From NCBI GenBank assembly GCA_036159995.1, contig JAYYEI010000002.1, positions 1 to 64,000 on the forward strand: DNA of 64,000 nt, in the 5' to 3' direction. Shown piece after piece: positions 42,282 through 52,700 of this stretch. The notes beneath the pieces were generated by a model, which saw only the letters and a program-made list of their open reading frames with translations, had not been told where the DNA came from and did no database searches. Every line of letters starts with the position of its first letter. Position 1 is the first letter of the stretch. This stretch comes from UBA8752 sp036159995. GTDB taxonomy: Bacteria; Bacteroidota; Bacteroidia; Flavobacteriales_D; Sanyastnellaceae. The position numbers were made by a program, and so were the translations under genes.

Positions 42282-43784
42282 TTAGCCGTCCAAGAGAACC
42301 CGGAATGCCGCGCCATCCCCAAGTTTCGAATCGAATTCCACTCCCCACGAATGGCGCTCGACAATGGCCTTGACCATAGCCAATCCCAAACCGGAACCCG
42401 ATCCGCGCGTCGTGAAGCGCGGTTCAAACGCCCGCGCGGCCACTTCGGGGGACATCCCTGGGCCCGAGTCCACGACCGACACCACCCCGGATTCGGCATC
42501 CAACTCAATCCACACCCGACCCTCTCCATCCCCAATGGCCTGCTGAGCGTTGAGGATGAGGTTGGCGAACAGCCGTTTCAGTTGGTCTGCATCCCCCACC
42601 ACTTCCCGATCAGGCCCGGCATCCAAGGTGGGTCCCACACCATCCACCCCGTGCAACAGGACCACCTCCTCCAGCAGGGACCGCATCGACAGGGGTTTCA
42701 TCTCCCCTTGCGGCAGGCGGGCCAGCGTGCTGAATTCATCCGCAATGCGGGACAATAGGTCAATCTGACCCTGCAATGTGCTCGACAACGCCACGATGCG
42801 CTCCCTCAGCTCCACCGGGTCGGACTCTCCATCCAGCGCCCTTCTCTCCAGTTGCTGGATGCCCAATTTCATCGGCGTCAATGGATTCTTGATTTCATGC
42901 GCCACCTGCATGGCCATCTCCCGCCACGCACTCTCCCGCTCCGACCGAGCCAACGCGAGCGCAGACCGGCGGACATTCTCCACCATCCGGTTGTACCGCT
43001 CCACGAGGACGCCGATCTCATCGCCAGCGGCCGCGGAGTACCGCAAGGGCTCCACCGGCACCTCCGGCCCCACCTCCATACGGTCCATCAGTCCGCCGAG
43101 TCGCGCCAAGGGTTGCGTGATGGACCGGGTCAGTAGAAAAGCCAGGGCAATTGCGGCTGCAAACACCAAGGCAAAGACCGCGCCCAGATTGCGGACGAAG
43201 TCCAACCGACCGGAGGCTTCCAGACTGCGCGATGCGTACCGCAAAGCGACGAGGGCCACGGGGCGTTCCGCTGAGTTCAACTGATACCAGTAGGCGAGGT
43301 AGTCCCCGTTGCCCGTTGGCACTTCCAACCGTTCCACACCCTGGGCCAATGCAATCAACACATCGGGGTCGACCTCCGTCGGGAACCCCGCGTTTTCCGG
43401 GTGACGGACGGACGAGGTCACAAACAAGCTGCCGTCCAGGCGATAGACAGCCAGTGGCAATCCCTGTACAGCCTCAATCTCCACGATGCGATCGGCGAAG
43501 ATCCCCGGCATCACGGTCCAACTCAAGGACGTGGCCTCCACGGTGTCTCCGATGGCGCCCCGCAAGACAAAACCGAGGCTCTTCGCCACGGCCGCTTCCT
43601 TCCGCACAAGTCGCGCTGCATTGTAGTCGGCATCCAGGCGCGCAAAACCAATCAGCGTGGCGGCACCCGTCAGGATGAAGCCCAACGCGGTCACTGCCAG
43701 CATCGCCAGCAGCAGTCGTCTTCGTAAGGAGAATCGAATCAAGTTTGTGGGATCAACCTTCGAGCGCTTCCGCGCCGCCCACAA
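42282..43784 (-). CDS. NtrY-like sensor histidine kinase coupled to atpG
   Basis: A 500-aa two-TM kinase: TM1 at about 24-46, an extracytoplasmic loop of about 150 residues, TM2 at about 200-222, a HAMP linker, then the H-box QVAHEIKNPLTPMKLGIQQL. The ATPase domain has NLILNAQQAI, VVDSGPGMSPE and GSGSGLGLAMVKAIV. The HEIKNPLTPM form is typical of NtrY-type kinases. Its start codon lies 32 bp inside the atpG reading frame, so it is the last gene of the atp operon or coupled to it. No response regulator is next to it. Confidence 0.9.
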   Translation of the reverse strand: MWAARKRSKVDPTNLIRFSLRRRLLLAMLAVTALGFILTGAATLIGFARLDADYNAARLVRKEAAVAKSLGFVLRGAIGDTVEATSLSWTVMPGIFADRIVEIEAVQGLPLAVYRLDGSLFVTSSVRHPENAGFPTEVDPDVLIALAQGVERLEVPTGNGDYLAYWYQLNSAERPVALVALRYASRSLEASGRLDFVRNLGAVFALVFAAAIALAFLLTRSITQPLARLGGLMDRMEVGPEVPVEPLRYSAAAGDEIGVLVERYNRMVENVRRSALALARSERESAWREMAMQVAHEIKNPLTPMKLGIQQLERRALDGESDPVELRERIVALSSTLQGQIDLLSRIADEFSTLARLPQGEMKPLSMRSLLEEVVLLHGVDGVGPTLDAGPDREVVGDADQLKRLFANLILNAQQAIGDGEGRVWIELDAESGVVSVVDSGPGMSPEVAARAFEPRFTTRGSGSGLGLAMVKAIVERHSWGVEFDSKLGDGAAFRVLLDG

Positions 43785-44637
43785 TCTCGAGAATTTCTGC
43801 GGTAATGGCCGCCTGACGGGCCTTGTTGTAGCTCAATTTGAGGTCGCGCAGCAGTTCGCCGGCGTTCTCCGTAGCCTTGTGCATCGCCGTCATCCGGGCG
43901 CCATGCTCGGAAGCGTGGCTATCAAGGAGCGCCTTGTACAACTGGATCTTCAGCGTATTCGGCACGATGTTCTCGGCGATTTCCTCGCGGCTCGGCTCGA
44001 AGATGTAGTCCACCGACGTGGCCACGGTCTCCGCCGTCGACTCGATCGGGGTCTGCTCGATGGGGAGCATCTGCTCGCACATCACATCCTGCACCGCCGC
44101 ATTGACGAACCGGTTGTAGAGGATCTCCACCCGGTCATACCGGCCGGAGCGGAAGGCTTCCATCACCTGGGACGCCACATTCGCCGCGCCCTCGAAGTTC
44201 AAGTTGTCGAAGACAGAGTGCGGCTCATCGCCCAAGTCGAGCGTCGTGAAGTGCTCGGTCCGGCGGAACACGTCGGCCGCCTTCTTGCCAAGGCAGAGGA
44301 TGTGGACCTCCTTGCCGGCCAACTCCTTCAGGCGCTGGTTGGCGAGCTTGATGATGTTGTTGTTGAACGGTCCGCAGAGCCCGCGGTTGGAGGTCACCGC
44401 CACCAGCAGGACCCGCTTGGTCTCCCGCTCGACGGCATAGGGGTTCTCGGACGCATCCAGGGACGCGCTCACATTGATCAGGATCTCCTGCAGCTTCTCG
44501 GCGTAAGGACGCATCTGGGTCACGGCGTCCTGCGCGCGACGAAGCTTCGCCGCGGACACCAGCTTCATCGCCTGCGTGATCTGCCGGGTGCTCCCGACCG
44601 AGGCGATCCTGTTGCGTACTTCCTTGAGACCGGCCAT
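43753..44637 (-). CDS. atpG: ATP synthase F1 gamma subunit
   Basis: A 294-aa rotor shaft subunit. It begins MAGLKEVRNRIASVGSTRQI with TQAMKLVSAAKLRRAQDAV, the conserved N-terminal helix, contains TSNRGLCGPFNNNII, and ends with the C-terminal helix KATENAGELLRDLKLSYNKA with RQAAITAEI. Eight bp downstream of atpA. Its tail overlaps the kinase gene by 32 bp. Confidence 0.97.
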   Translation of the reverse strand: MAGLKEVRNRIASVGSTRQITQAMKLVSAAKLRRAQDAVTQMRPYAEKLQEILINVSASLDASENPYAVERETKRVLLVAVTSNRGLCGPFNNNIIKLANQRLKELAGKEVHILCLGKKAADVFRRTEHFTTLDLGDEPHSVFDNLNFEGAANVASQVMEAFRSGRYDRVEILYNRFVNAAVQDVMCEQMLPIEQTPIESTAETVATSVDYIFEPSREEIAENIVPNTLKIQLYKALLDSHASEHGARMTAMHKATENAGELLRDLKLSYNKARQAAITAEILEIVGGAEALEG

Positions 44638-44645
44638 GAATCAGA

Positions 44646-46226
<1,581 letters not shown>

Positions 46227-46242
46227 GAGGTGTGGGGTACGC

Positions 46243-46797
46243 TCAGTAAGCCGGTTCGTAGGGGTTGTTGGTGAGGTTGCGGTGCATCGTCCTCAAGGAC
46301 TGGAACACCGAGGCGTCGATCATCCGGTCACCGACCCGCAGCTTGAAGCCGCCAATCAGGTGGGGATCGACTGTTTCCGACAATTCCACGCCTCCCTCGT
46401 GGACCTTGCCGATCAAGGCATTGATTTCCGCGCGGCGGGCCTCGTCGAGCGGCACGGCCGTCACGACTTCCGCCAACACGACGCCCCGCTCCTCGCGCAC
46501 GAGGGAAACAAAGGCTTCAGCCATGTCCGCAATGAGTCCGGCGCGACCCTTCTTGGCCAGGAGGGCCAGGAAGGACACAGTCAGCTCATTGGCTCCGGAG
46601 AAGACCGACCGCACGATGGCCTCCTTCTTTTCCGGACGGACGACCGGGCTGGCGAGGATGACCGAGAGCTCCCGGTTCTCCTTCGCGGCCTGGATCAATG
46701 CCCGCATGTCTTGCTCAACGGCGTCCACCGCGTTCTGGCCCTTGCTCAAGCTGAGCAGGGACTTTCCGTAGCGGCGGGCGACTGTGGTGGCCGACAT
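46243..46797 (-). CDS. atpH: ATP synthase F1 delta subunit
   Basis: A 184-aa protein of the OSCP/delta family: MSATTVARRYGKSLLSLSKG at the N-terminus, the LSVILASPVVRPEKKEAIVR segment and the closing IGGFKLRVGDRMIDASVFQS with LRTMHRNL. It joins the peripheral stalk b subunit to the alpha/beta head. Between atpF (4 bp) and atpA. Confidence 0.95.
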   Translation of the reverse strand: MSATTVARRYGKSLLSLSKGQNAVDAVEQDMRALIQAAKENRELSVILASPVVRPEKKEAIVRSVFSGANELTVSFLALLAKKGRAGLIADMAEAFVSLVREERGVVLAEVVTAVPLDEARRAEINALIGKVHEGGVELSETVDPHLIGGFKLRVGDRMIDASVFQSLRTMHRNLTNNPYEPAY

Positions 46798-46801
46798 GCG
46801 T

Positions 46802-47299
46802 TCAGTTCAATTTGGAATCCGAGATCATGCGGCCGATGAGCTCCTGTTGGGCACCATCGTCCTTGAGTTCCTGGCGAACCAGCTTCTCAGCAATCTCAAG
46901 GCTCAGCTTCGCGACTTCCGCCTTCAACTCGGCCACAGCCGCGGCGCGCTCACCATCGATGGCCTGCTTGGCCTGATCGATCATGCGCTCGCCCTCGTCT
47001 TTGGCGGTCTGCTTGGCGTCGGCCACCAGCTTGTCGGCCATGTCCCGCGCATCACGGAGCATGCCGTCGCGCTCAGCACGGGCCTCCTGCAGCAACCGCT
47101 CATTGTCGGACTGCAGATTCTGAATCTCGGCGCGCGCCTCCTTGGCGGCATTCAGTGCTCCCTCGATTTCCTCCTCACGATCCTTCAGACCTTGGAGGAT
47201 GGGGCCCCAAGCCATCTTGCGGAGCAAGAGGAGGACCACCAAGAAGGAGACCGTCGCCCAGACGACAGACCCGAAAGCGGGGTTCAACAACGCATCCAT
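46802..47299 (-). CDS. atpF: ATP synthase F0 b subunit
   Basis: A 165-aa peripheral stalk protein with one N-terminal TM (FGSVVWATVSFLVVLLLLRK) and a long charged helical coiled coil containing ALNAAKEARAEIQNLQSDNE with RLLQEARAERD. Length is normal. Located between atpE and atpH. Confidence 0.96.
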   Translation of the reverse strand: MDALLNPAFGSVVWATVSFLVVLLLLRKMAWGPILQGLKDREEEIEGALNAAKEARAEIQNLQSDNERLLQEARAERDGMLRDARDMADKLVADAKQTAKDEGERMIDQAKQAIDGERAAAVAELKAEVAKLSLEIAEKLVRQELKDDGAQQELIGRMISDSKLN

Positions 47300-47317
47300 G
47301 TCGGAGTGCGCTGGGGA

Positions 47318-47560
47318 TTAGGCGAAGACGACCAGCAGACAGACGATGACCGCGAACAGAGCGACACCCTCAACGAGAGCAGCTGCGACGATCATGTTGG
47401 CCCGGAGGTCACCACTCATTTCAGGCTGACGGGCCATGGCTTCGAGGGCGGATCCGCCAATGCGGCCCACACCGATGCCGGCGCCGATGGCAGCCACGCC
47501 GGCGCCGAGTCCGGCGAGACCTTGATTCATGGATTCCAGAAGGATCATTGCGAGTTCCAT
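47318..47560 (-). CDS. atpE: ATP synthase F0 c subunit
   Basis: An 80-aa two-helix hairpin: helix 1 with GAGVAAIGAGIGVGRIGGSA, the polar loop ARQPEM, and helix 2 with AALVEGVALFAVIVCLLVVF. The proton-binding carboxylate is E64. The residues next to it (VEGVALFA) lack the polar Ser/Thr expected in sodium-type rings, so a proton ring is inferred. Confidence 0.97.
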   Translation of the reverse strand: MELAMILLESMNQGLAGLGAGVAAIGAGIGVGRIGGSALEAMARQPEMSGDLRANMIVAAALVEGVALFAVIVCLLVVFA

Positions 47561-47590
47561 GGTGTATGGATTTGGGTTGGTTGTGTTGTC

Positions 47591-48766
47591 TTAGTGGTGT
47601 GCTTCATGCGTGGCCTCCCCGAAGTAGAGGGCAGCGAGGAGCGTGAAAACGTAGGCCTGGAGGAACGCCACCAGGAATTCGATCATGTACATGAAGATCA
47701 TGAAGAGCGTGCTGAACACGCCCGTGCCGATGCCGACACCGCCTCCGAATTGCTCTCCCAGAATGAAGATGAGCGAAGTGAAGGCCAAGATGATGATGTG
47801 TCCCGCCGTGATGTTGGCCGTCAAACGGACCATCAAAACGAACGGCTTGATGAAGATGCTGGCGATCTCAATCGGGACGAGGATGAATTTGATCGGAAGG
47901 GGCACCCCGGCCGGCCAAAGGATGTGGCTCCAGTAGTGCTTGTTGCCCGACACCGTCGTGATGACAAAGACGAGCGTGGCGAGCACGGCCGTAATGCCGA
48001 GCGTGCCCGTGATGTTGAAGCCCCCGATGAAGGGAATGAGGCCCAAGAGGTTGCTGAAGAAAATGAAGAAGAACACCGTCAGCAGGAAAGGCAGGTAGCG
48101 GTCCGCCTTCTTCTTGCCAATGCTCGGGATGGCCACCTCATCACGGATGAAGAGCACCATCGGCTCAAGGGCGTTCTGCAATCCCTTCGGCGCCTGGCCC
48201 TTGCGCTTGGCGTATCCCCGGCCTGCGGAAGCGAAGAGCACGAGGACGAGTCCCATCATGAGGAGCATGCCGAAGATGCTCTTGGTGATGGACAGGTCGA
48301 CGATTTCGACACCACCGGCGTGATGGGCGCCGTGATCGTGTCCGGCGTGGTCCTCCTCGGCGTGCCCCCCCTCTGCATGGTCGTCACTGTGGTCGCTGTG
48401 GTCGTGGGCACCGTGATTGTGACCGGAAGGGTCGTGGTCATGGGCGATCAGCGTGCCGTGGTCCATGGTGTACCAGAGACCGGAGGACCCGTGGTGGGCA
48501 CCGTGATGCAGGGCGCTGCTCAGGAAGGTGTCAAACTGCCCGGATTCCGGCGCATAGGCGATGACCGGGAGCGGAATGTGCACGTCTCCGATGATGTGGA
48601 TTTCGTGCGCGTCCTGAATGTGGTGGATGATGAATTCGCTCGGATTGAACCCGGCCTCGCCGTGGTCTGCGCCGGAGGCGGAAGCCGTTCCGATTGCCCC
48701 GAAAACCAGGCCGAGGGTCAGGCCTGTGGACATGCACCGCTTGAAACGGGAGAGGAGGGAAATCAT
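47591..48766 (-). CDS. atpB: ATP synthase F0 a subunit with His-rich periplasmic insertion
   Basis: A 391-aa protein, longer than the usual about 250-290. It has an N-terminal signal-like segment (FKRCMSTGLTLGLVFGAIGT ... ASA), then a long extracytoplasmic region with about 19 His in about 69 residues (LHHGAHHG, HDHDPSGHNHGAHDHSDH, HDHGAHH). The conserved a subunit follows: FGMLLMMGLVLVLFASAGRG, LLGLIPFIGGFNITGTLGIT, the essential Arg in MVRLTANITAGHIIIL, and a C-terminal helix. The ATG at 48766 is chosen; the open frame continues upstream. Extended N-termini are known in Bacteroidota AtpB. First gene of atpBEFHAG. Confidence 0.94.
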   Translation of the reverse strand: MISLLSRFKRCMSTGLTLGLVFGAIGTASASGADHGEAGFNPSEFIIHHIQDAHEIHIIGDVHIPLPVIAYAPESGQFDTFLSSALHHGAHHGSSGLWYTMDHGTLIAHDHDPSGHNHGAHDHSDHSDDHAEGGHAEEDHAGHDHGAHHAGGVEIVDLSITKSIFGMLLMMGLVLVLFASAGRGYAKRKGQAPKGLQNALEPMVLFIRDEVAIPSIGKKKADRYLPFLLTVFFFIFFSNLLGLIPFIGGFNITGTLGITAVLATLVFVITTVSGNKHYWSHILWPAGVPLPIKFILVPIEIASIFIKPFVLMVRLTANITAGHIIILAFTSLIFILGEQFGGGVGIGTGVFSTLFMIFMYMIEFLVAFLQAYVFTLLAALYFGEATHEAHH

Positions 48767-48789
48767 GATCGCGTCCTGCGAATTTGGGT

Positions 48790-48798
48790 GCGAAGATA
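48790..48798 (-). promoter_or_regulatory. -7 box of the atp operon
   Basis: TATCTTCGC on the minus strand, the same TAnnTTCG variant as at rplM, about 24 bp before the atpB ATG. No clear -33 TTG. Confidence 0.6.
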
Positions 48799-48851
48799 GT
48801 GCCCGAATTCCTTCCGGTTTCACCCCGGGCACGAACTCCCGGAAAGAAGTT

Positions 48852-49232
48852 TCAACGCGGGTCCGTGGGCGGAACGGAGTGGCGCATGGTCTCGGCAACG
48901 AGAATGCCCGTGAAGGCCGCGTAGACGAGGTAAGCTGCGAGTCCAAACACCCGGGGATCCGGGCCGCCGAGAAGGAGGTAGACCAGGATCAGGATGAGCA
49001 TGGCGAACATCTTGATCATCGTCGTGGCCATCACCTTGCGGACATGGCTGCCTGGGGTCGCCCCCTCCCGCGGACGGAGCCACCGCTCCAACAAGGGGGT
49101 CAGCACCGACAGAAAGACCACGACGCAGGACAGTGGGTCCCGGGCCGCCTCCGTCATGAGAGGCTCACCCAGGGTCCGGATGAGCAACAGGGCGCCCAGC
49201 GCTGTCAGGAGGTTGAGTCCAAGGAATTTCAT
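48852..49232 (-). CDS. AtpI-like membrane protein
   Basis: A 126-aa protein with about four membrane segments: FLGLNLLTALGALLLIRTLG, LSCVVVFLSVLTPLLERWLR, the KMFAMLILILVYLLLGG helix, and FGLAAYLVYAAFTGILVAET. It lies between the AtpZ-like gene and atpB, the position of AtpI, which is implicated in c-ring assembly. The ATG at 49232 overlaps the upstream stop by 4 bp. Sequence alone only supports a polytopic membrane protein. Confidence 0.7.
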   Translation of the reverse strand: MKFLGLNLLTALGALLLIRTLGEPLMTEAARDPLSCVVVFLSVLTPLLERWLRPREGATPGSHVRKVMATTMIKMFAMLILILVYLLLGGPDPRVFGLAAYLVYAAFTGILVAETMRHSVPPTDPR

Positions 49233-49450
49233 CGGTTGACGTCGCGGATGACCATCACCATGGCGGCCGCCAACCCAAGCAAGGCGCCCAAGGCCGTGCC
49301 CCACGCCATCTCGTGGCCGGCGCTCAGGTCCCATCGACGGCCAAGCCAAGCACCCCCCCCGATAGCGGCGAACAAGGTGGATGCCATGCCCGCATGGCGC
49401 ATCACACTTCGGTTGGAATCAGGCGCTTTGCTGGAGGGCCTGTCCGGCAT
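49229..49450 (-). CDS. AtpZ/AtpI-family small membrane protein
   Basis: A 73-aa protein with two short TM helices, AGMASTLFAAIGGGAWLGRR and WGTALGALLGLAAAMVMVIR, separated by the WDLSAGHEM loop, the pattern of AtpZ, which is linked to ATP synthase assembly or ion homeostasis. It overlaps the bactofilin gene by 32 bp and the AtpI-like gene by 4 bp. Confidence 0.8.
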   Translation of the reverse strand: MPDRPSSKAPDSNRSVMRHAGMASTLFAAIGGGAWLGRRWDLSAGHEMAWGTALGALLGLAAAMVMVIRDVNR

Positions 49451-49841
49451 GGTCCAGGTTCTTGACGGAGGGCTCCGTCGTTTCCGCCTCCACGCTCACG
49501 TCGTCCAACTTGCAGACCCCCTCGATTCGGGCACCGGCCTCAACGGCCATGCGGCCGTAGCGGATTTCCCCGCTCACGGCACTCGACGCCTTCAGCGTCA
49601 GAAGCCCGACCACGCGGAGGTTGCCGGTCACCGCGCCTTGCGATTCACAGTCCTGACAATCCACATTGCCTTCCACACGGCCCTGGGCCCCGATGACGAG
49701 GCGCGCCGTGGTGTGGATGTCGCCAACGAAATGTCCGTCAATGCGGATGCTGCCCTCACTGCGGATGGACCCTTCGACGAGGGTGCCCTCCACGATGCGG
49801 TTGATGCCTTGGTCGATGCCAACGTTGCGGTTGCGTGCCAT
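49419..49841 (-). CDS. Bactofilin (polymer-forming cytoskeletal protein)
   Basis: A 140-aa protein built from right-handed beta-helix turns: GTLVEGSIRSEGSIRIDGHF then VGDIHTTARLVIGAQGRVEG and SAVSGEIRYGRMAVEAGARI. These hydrophobic-Gly periodic repeats are typical of bactofilins, which polymerise into cell-shape or division scaffolds. Variable N- and C-termini flank the core. It precedes the AtpZ/AtpI/atp genes and follows sprE on the same strand. Confidence 0.92.
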   Translation of the reverse strand: MARNRNVGIDQGINRIVEGTLVEGSIRSEGSIRIDGHFVGDIHTTARLVIGAQGRVEGNVDCQDCESQGAVTGNLRVVGLLTLKASSAVSGEIRYGRMAVEAGARIEGVCKLDDVSVEAETTEPSVKNLDHAGQALQQSA

Positions 49842-49863
49842 GGTGCTCAGTTCTCGCGGTGCT

Positions 49864-52572
49864 TCAGTCCCGAAGGTAAAGCGCATCGAAGAATTGCCCG
49901 TATCCCTCGATGTCCTTGCCCTTGAACAGCTCCACATAGTTCTCCGTGTGGATGACGAACATGCGGAATCCACTCGTATTCAGGTCAATCATGGATTCGC
50001 GGTTGGCGGTCAGGACTTTGTAGTAGTCCATGGCCCGGTCCTTCCGGGGGAAGGCCTTCACCAGCACGAGCTGGTTCTCGCGGTCGAGCAGGTTGCTGGT
50101 GACCTTGAGGTTGGCGCTGGCAAAGAACTGGCGGTTGAAGTCGGCCAGATCCGCCTTGGTCTTGTCCGACCCGCCTTCGCTCACCGGGATCACGACCGCG
50201 AAGTAGTGCTCGAGCACCGGCTTGTCGGTGAAGTTGCCGAAGTCCGGCATCTGCGGCACGGCGTCGGCCTTTTTCTTGTCCTTCTTCTCCTTTTGGCCCT
50301 CACCGCCGATACCGAGACCCTCCAAAATCTCGAGCGCCGCGATCGCCTGGTCCGACGAGTCGCAGGACGCGGTCACCTCTTGCAGCGCCGTGATGTAGTT
50401 GTCCCGTCCCCTCACCTTGCCGTCGAGCCACCCGATGCACTGGGCGCGGAGGAAACGGTACCGGCACTCCTGCGTGTGGTTCGGCACCGTATCGAGCACC
50501 GTGTTGATCTCCGTCAGCAAGTCCTGGTAATCCTTCTGGGCGTAATACCGGATTAAGTGCGCCTCATAGGCGGCCAACTCGTCGATCCGGCGCTGCTCCT
50601 CGAAGTCCACGAAGTCCGGATCCTCCACGAGCTGGGCCCATTCGCTGTCGGGGTAAAGCAGGGAAATCTGGTCCGCCCAGTATTGGGAGTTGCAGGTCGC
50701 GCAGAACGGGTTCTGGTAATTCTCGGTCTCCTCGAGGAAGAGGTAGGTTCGATACAGCTGATAATGTGCCAACGGGTGTTCCTCGCTTTCCGCGAACCGG
50801 TCGAGCAGGTCAATCCACGCCTCGATGGCATTGTCGGTGTCGTCCAGCTTCTCCTTGTAGATGACCCCGCTCTGGTAGACCGCCGTGGCCGTCTCCACAT
50901 CCGCGGCAGCGCGCTGCTCCTCCGCACAAGGCAGGGTCTCCAGCAACTCCTCCGGCGTCGGCAACTCTCCCCCGGCGGCCAGCAGGTCCACGGAGGCGAC
51001 CTCCTCAGCCACTTCCTCAATGGTCCCGAATCCAGCCGCCAGCTTTCGGCTCCGACGCCAATGGTCCTCGAGGGGGCGGTCACCCCATTGGTTCAGGAAG
51101 TCGGTCCGACCCTTGTCCCGCAGCGTGGGGTTGTATGGCCAGAACGCCGTCGCGGCTCCCGGCACAGCCATGCTCTCCGCCAACGCTTCCTCAGCGAGTC
51201 GCTCGGCCTCGGCTGCTGCCGCTTCCTGGGCGACCCGCAGGCCTTCGATGATCTCCTCCATCCGCGCATACCGGGCGTCCTCGTCCAGGTTGCAGATGTC
51301 GCGGAGGCTGTCGTTCCGCACGATGACCATCAGCTGCTCCACCAGTTCCGTCAAGCTCTTGGCGTTGTTGCTGACCTCCTGGAAACGGGGGTGATCCTCG
51401 TCCATGTTGGCCAGGGTGCTGTCGTAGTACGCCTGCGCCAATTCATACTCCCTGTCCTCCAAGTGGAGGTCGGCGAGAGCCAGGAAGCTCTTCATCCGCG
51501 GGCGGCGGTTGCCAGAGTCCTCCGCCAGGGCGTCCCGCAAGTAATCCATGCCCTGCTCGCGGTTCAGCTCCTCGAGTTCGATCTGGGCCAGAGCGTAGTA
51601 GATCTGGTCGCGGTAGTCCTCATTCTTGTCCTCCTCCAACATATCGAAGAACAACTCCTTGATCTCCATGCTGTCCCCCCGCCGACGGTCAAACGCCAGG
51701 GCCTGCTGCATGCGGGCTTGGAACTCCATCTCGTAGGGGGTCTTCAACTTGACCACCTCCTCGAAGAGGTCGATGGCTTCGCGGTTGCTCCCGTACTCGC
51801 GCTTGAGTTGGGCCAACACGAAGAGGGGCCTCGCCCGCTCCCGCTTGGGTTTGATCTTGGGAATGGCGCGCTCGATGTAACGCATGGCCTCCTCGATGTT
51901 GTTCTGGGTCAGGAGGAATTCAGCCTGAACGAGAAACGCGTCCGCCCGCAGCTCATCCGACGCATCCCGCTCGCCCACCGCCTTGAGCAGCGCCGAGTTG
52001 GCTTTGGGCATGTTCTCCATGGCCATGTAGGTCCTGGCCAACCAGGCTCCGGCCGCCACCTGGCTGTCCGGTTCCTTGTGCTTCCGCTGGAGGTATTTGA
52101 ACACCTCCTCCGCCTTGGCGAGGTCTCCCTTATAGAAGTGGCCCTTTCCGATCAGCGTGTAGTTGTCGTCGATCCACCGGTTCAACTGGGGGCGCTTGAA
52201 ATCCTTCTGAACGCTTCGCGGCGGCGTCATGGCGTGCCGGTCCACCACCCGGGAACACTTCTCGATGGCCCGTTCCATCAACGGGTACAGGAAGTCCGCT
52301 TGGTCCTCGGAACCATAGATGAACAAGGGAATCACCTCGTCCCAGTTCTCCTCGTGGGTCTCGGCAAGCTTCTGGTCCGCCTCCTCCATCGCGAGCCGGG
52401 CAAAGTGGAACCCGTTGAACCGCGATGTCGTGTTGTGATAGGCCCGATAGAACCGGCCATCGCGCTGCGTCGTGCACCCGATGGACCCCAGCAGCAAGGT
52501 CAGCGGCAACAGACCCCACAGAAGGGTCCTCATTCGTTGGGCGCGCCGGAGAGAGGTCGGTGTGAGGGACAT
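49864..52572 (-). CDS. sprE: PorW/SprE-like type IX secretion lipoprotein
   Basis: A 902-aa lipoprotein (lipobox LGSIGC, Cys 33) with many TPR-like helical repeats, e.g. AGAWLARTYMAMENMPKANS, EEAMRYIERAIPKIKPKRER and EEAMRYIERAIPKIK-like neighbours, and a C-terminal domain with NFTDKPVLEHYFAVVIPVSE. The YRAYHNTTSRFNGFHFARLA opening after the lipobox is the PorW/SprE N-terminal signature. PorW/SprE is needed for T9SS function and gliding in Bacteroidota. The ATG at 52572 begins the signal; the upstream open frame lies in the promoter region. It precedes the bactofilin gene by 22 bp. Confidence 0.9.
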   Translation of the reverse strand: MSLTPTSLRRAQRMRTLLWGLLPLTLLLGSIGCTTQRDGRFYRAYHNTTSRFNGFHFARLAMEEADQKLAETHEENWDEVIPLFIYGSEDQADFLYPLMERAIEKCSRVVDRHAMTPPRSVQKDFKRPQLNRWIDDNYTLIGKGHFYKGDLAKAEEVFKYLQRKHKEPDSQVAAGAWLARTYMAMENMPKANSALLKAVGERDASDELRADAFLVQAEFLLTQNNIEEAMRYIERAIPKIKPKRERARPLFVLAQLKREYGSNREAIDLFEEVVKLKTPYEMEFQARMQQALAFDRRRGDSMEIKELFFDMLEEDKNEDYRDQIYYALAQIELEELNREQGMDYLRDALAEDSGNRRPRMKSFLALADLHLEDREYELAQAYYDSTLANMDEDHPRFQEVSNNAKSLTELVEQLMVIVRNDSLRDICNLDEDARYARMEEIIEGLRVAQEAAAAEAERLAEEALAESMAVPGAATAFWPYNPTLRDKGRTDFLNQWGDRPLEDHWRRSRKLAAGFGTIEEVAEEVASVDLLAAGGELPTPEELLETLPCAEEQRAAADVETATAVYQSGVIYKEKLDDTDNAIEAWIDLLDRFAESEEHPLAHYQLYRTYLFLEETENYQNPFCATCNSQYWADQISLLYPDSEWAQLVEDPDFVDFEEQRRIDELAAYEAHLIRYYAQKDYQDLLTEINTVLDTVPNHTQECRYRFLRAQCIGWLDGKVRGRDNYITALQEVTASCDSSDQAIAALEILEGLGIGGEGQKEKKDKKKADAVPQMPDFGNFTDKPVLEHYFAVVIPVSEGGSDKTKADLADFNRQFFASANLKVTSNLLDRENQLVLVKAFPRKDRAMDYYKVLTANRESMIDLNTSGFRMFVIHTENYVELFKGKDIEGYGQFFDALYLRD

Positions 52573-52609
52573 GTTCGACTCGGGGTTCCGAGCGACCAAC
52601 TCGGAAGCC

Positions 52610-52645
52610 GCGAAAATATTGCAATCCGGCCGCCCCGAAGACAAA
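52610..52645 (-). promoter_or_regulatory. Promoter of sprE and possibly the downstream bactofilin-atp genes
   Basis: Minus strand: TTTG (52645-52642), 23-bp spacer, -7 box TATTTTCGC (52618-52610), about 38 bp before the sprE ATG. A divergent M23 gene starts 128 bp away. Confidence 0.6.
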
Positions 52646-52700
52646 TTCATGGCGCATCCTTTCGATGTCGTCCATCTTTGGACCACCAATCCGAAATAGG

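Noticed and set aside
46784..48799. 671-codon + strand open frame across atpF, atpE and atpB
   Set aside because: Antisense to three well recognised ATP synthase genes; repetitive, His/Asp/Glu-rich translation with no family signal.
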